Below, one piece after another: positions 62,212 through 64,000 of a stretch of 64,000 bases of DNA. This stretch comes from Flavobacterium sufflavum. Its GTDB lineage: Bacteria > Bacteroidota > Bacteroidia > Flavobacteriales > Flavobacteriaceae. Position 1 is the first letter of the stretch. Each line of letters starts with the position of its first letter. The position numbers and the translations under genes are program-made. Location of the stretch: positions 57,899 through 121,898 of the forward strand of contig NZ_SACJ01000012.1 of assembly GCF_004016525.1 (NCBI RefSeq), written 5' to 3'. The notes below the pieces were generated by a model, which had not been told where the DNA came from, did no database searches, and saw nothing but the letters and a program-made list of their open reading frames with translations.

Positions 62212-64000
62212 ATGAAAACAAAATTACTTTTTTTATTTACCTTCTTTTTGTTTGTTGGTAATATTTATTCTCAATTTAGTAGCGATTACCCCGATTTAAG
62301 ACTGGATGGCTTTAACTGTACAGCAAATAATGTATCTGTAGAAAACGTATATCTAAGTGCAGAAGTTAACGGAATTCCTCTCGAAAATTTTGTACCAACC
62401 TGTACTCCAGGAGTAGACAAATACAATGTTACCATCTGGATGAATTACACACAAAATCAAGCAAATGACGTTAGTACAACCCGATTATTTGCAACTTTAT
62501 CAATTGGAGGAGTATCTACCGAAATTAATAAATATATTGGGACTTTACCTTCTACTAAAAACAAACCTGCAGGTAAGATACAAATAACCACTATTCCTAT
62601 CGAATGGACTTGTGGACAATCTCTATCTTTCACTAATATTTTAGTTGTATGGGAAGCTAAAAACATAGTAGACGGAACAACTCCTTATACGGCCAGTAAC
62701 TACACTAAGTCCCAATGTGAATTTGGTCAATCTACTATTTTTGGAGCACCATTAGCTGTTCAGTTTACCTACAAAGCTTGTAAAGTAGGAATTAATAATA
62801 CAGTAAACTTCACATCTACAACAAATGGTGGGACTGCTCCATATACTTATGCTTGGGATTTCGATAATAATGGCATTACAGATTCTAGTTTAGCCAATCC
62901 AACATATATTTACACTACATCGAATAACACAGCTAAATTAAAAGTTACTGATTTTAAAGGAGTCTCAAATACATATTCAGTAATCATCAATACTCCTTTA
63001 GAACTTACTCTAACAGGATCCTCCACAAATACTTCTTGCAATGGCGGAAATACAGGTTCTGTTTCTGTCACGGCTACAGGTGGAACTGGAACATATACCT
63101 ACTCTTGGAAGAATGCATCAAATACAGTTGTAGGAACTACTTCTACAGTTAGCAACTTAGCTGCCGGAACATATACTGTTACAGTTACCGATACTAATTC
63201 ATGTACTTCTACTACCAATGTAATTGTTTCGCCATCAAGCATACCGACTGCCCCAACTTCTGGTGGCAATCAAATCGTTTGTGCAACTTCACCTATTCAA
63301 ACTCTTACTGCTACTGCTACATCTACCGGAACCATTACTTGGTATACTGATTCAACTGGTGGAACTGCGGTTGCAAACCCGACTCTTAATACGGTAGGAA
63401 CCGTCACTTATTATGCTCAGGCTTCAAACGGAACTTGTTCAAGTACTACTAGAACGCCGGTTACTTTGACGATTAATCCATTACCAACGATAAACATTAC
63501 AGGTACTTTAACGGCTTGTTTAACTACAACGTTAACTGCTAATACAAACGCTGTTTCTCCAAGTTATGTATGGTATAAAAACGATGCTATCATCAATGGT
63601 CAAACAACAAATACTCTAGTTGTTACTACCAACGGAGATTATAAAGTAAAGGTAAAAAATGGAATAACTTTATGTGAGCAGACATCTGCTCCTTCTACAG
63701 TTAGTGTTGAAGATAAGACTGCTCCTGTTAAACCTACTTTAGTTGATGTAACTATCAACGGATGTAGCGGAACTCCGGTAGCGCCAACCACTACTGATGC
63801 TTGTGCCGGAACAATCACTGGAACAACAACTACAGTATTCCCTATCTCAACTCAGGGGACAACGGTAGTAACATGGACTTTCAATGACGGTAATGGAAAC
63901 ACTGAAACAGCTACTCAAAATGTAATTGTTGACGATGTTACTAAACCGGCAAAACCAATTCTGGCTGATGTAAATGGTGAATGTTCGGCTACGGCGACAG
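62212..64000 (+). CDS. Giant T9SS-type surface adhesin with PKD, SprB, Ig-like and HYR-like repeats (partial, 3' end off window)
   Basis: An ATG at 62212 opens a frame that stays open to the right edge (596 codons seen). A signal peptide (MKTKLLFLFTFFLFVGNIYSQ) is followed by a unique domain (22-186), a PKD domain (about 187-263, TYAWDFDNNG), a SprB repeat (about 264-343, SCNGGNTGSVSV and AAGTYTVTVTDTNSC), two Ig-like domains (about 344-422, ITWYTDSTGGTAV; about 423-499) and HYR-like repeats from residue 500 (EDKTAPVKPTLVDV, then TKPAKPILADV). This is typical of SprB-related gliding or attachment proteins. The T9SS C-terminal signal must lie outside the window. Confidence 0.88.
   Translation, partial: MKTKLLFLFTFFLFVGNIYSQFSSDYPDLRLDGFNCTANNVSVENVYLSAEVNGIPLENFVPTCTPGVDKYNVTIWMNYTQNQANDVSTTRLFATLSIGGVSTEINKYIGTLPSTKNKPAGKIQITTIPIEWTCGQSLSFTNILVVWEAKNIVDGTTPYTASNYTKSQCEFGQSTIFGAPLAVQFTYKACKVGINNTVNFTSTTNGGTAPYTYAWDFDNNGITDSSLANPTYIYTTSNNTAKLKVTDFKGVSNTYSVIINTPLELTLTGSSTNTSCNGGNTGSVSVTATGGTGTYTYSWKNASNTVVGTTSTVSNLAAGTYTVTVTDTNSCTSTTNVIVSPSSIPTAPTSGGNQIVCATSPIQTLTATATSTGTITWYTDSTGGTAVANPTLNTVGTVTYYAQASNGTCSSTTRTPVTLTINPLPTINITGTLTACLTTTLTANTNAVSPSYVWYKNDAIINGQTTNTLVVTTNGDYKVKVKNGITLCEQTSAPSTVSVEDKTAPVKPTLVDVTINGCSGTPVAPTTTDACAGTITGTTTTVFPISTQGTTVVTWTFNDGNGNTETATQNVIVDDVTKPAKPILADVNGECSATAT

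Noticed and set aside
1..64000. Genomic island, prophage or integrative element
   Set aside because: No integrase, transposase, phage, conjugation or tRNA attachment site is seen, and gene content is mostly housekeeping.

Overview
The window is AT-rich bacterial chromosome from the Bacteroidota, almost certainly a Flavobacterium-like member of the Flavobacteriaceae. Evidence: a fused LpxC/FabZ gene, a PorX-type response regulator of the type IX secretion system, short MutS2 and DnaX forms, a SprB-repeat/HYR-type giant surface protein at the right edge, and promoters that fit TTG-N17-23-TAnnTTTG with little sign of Shine-Dalgarno sites. I see no prophage, transposase, integrase, CRISPR array, rRNA or tRNA.

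Layout. 1-11.4 kb, minus strand: a YeiH-like membrane protein running off the left edge, a VWA membrane protein, fabG, a small GIY-YIG-like protein, sucD, an LpxD paralogue, efp, lpxA, lpxC/fabZ, lpxD and an HD-domain protein; this is the lipid A and envelope block. 11.4-18.7 kb: a secreted DUF1080 protein, then a GbsR/MarR regulator with its RND efflux pump (adaptor, inner-membrane pump, outer-membrane channel), preceded by a clear operator and closed by a strong terminator. 18.7-22.6 kb, minus strand: methyltransferase, chromate transporter, effector-binding protein, ABM-fold protein and an exported protein. 22.9-31.3 kb: porX, tsaE, alanine dehydrogenase, two small envelope proteins, ung, mutS2 and a DCC-family protein. 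31.3-36.8 kb: proline dehydrogenase, aroB, a possible leaderless small gene, arginine decarboxylase, a deoxyhypusine-synthase-like protein and an Asp-rich protein. 36.8-45.2 kb: recQ, a DNA glycosylase, DinB-like protein, ppc, an Lrp/AsnC regulator, an M14 carboxypeptidase and an XRE regulator. 45.2-54.8 kb: lipoprotein, spermidine-synthase-like methyltransferase, kdsB, a membrane protein, a YgiD-like dioxygenase, a qorB/HxlR divergent pair, a RecD-like helicase, the DUF3822-rsmD pair and panE. 54.9-57.5 kb: RNase P RNA, a small conserved protein and dnaX. 57.5-61.6 kb: the polyphosphate operon sixA-ppk1-ppx-TMEM175. 62.2 kb to the end: a giant T9SS-type adhesin gene open at the right edge.

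Most notable observations: (1) dnaX has a run of ten A residues at which a -1 shift (or one extra A in the transcript) joins the 361-residue gamma-like frame to a 210-codon tau-like extension. (2) Six TTTAC-N4-GTAAA palindromes lie between the M14 peptidase and the XRE regulator, overlapping the putative -7 boxes of both; the last one contains the regulator's start codon. (3) Arginine decarboxylase is followed by a deoxyhypusine-synthase-like enzyme that keeps the active-site lysine, while the EF-P here has the PGKGP loop thought to work unmodified. (4) Many gene boundaries hold quasi-periodic, near-repeated short-word tracts (7-11 bp period), some overlapping promoter -7 boxes. (5) A perfect 18-bp palindrome sits inside a peripheral part of the RNase P RNA gene.
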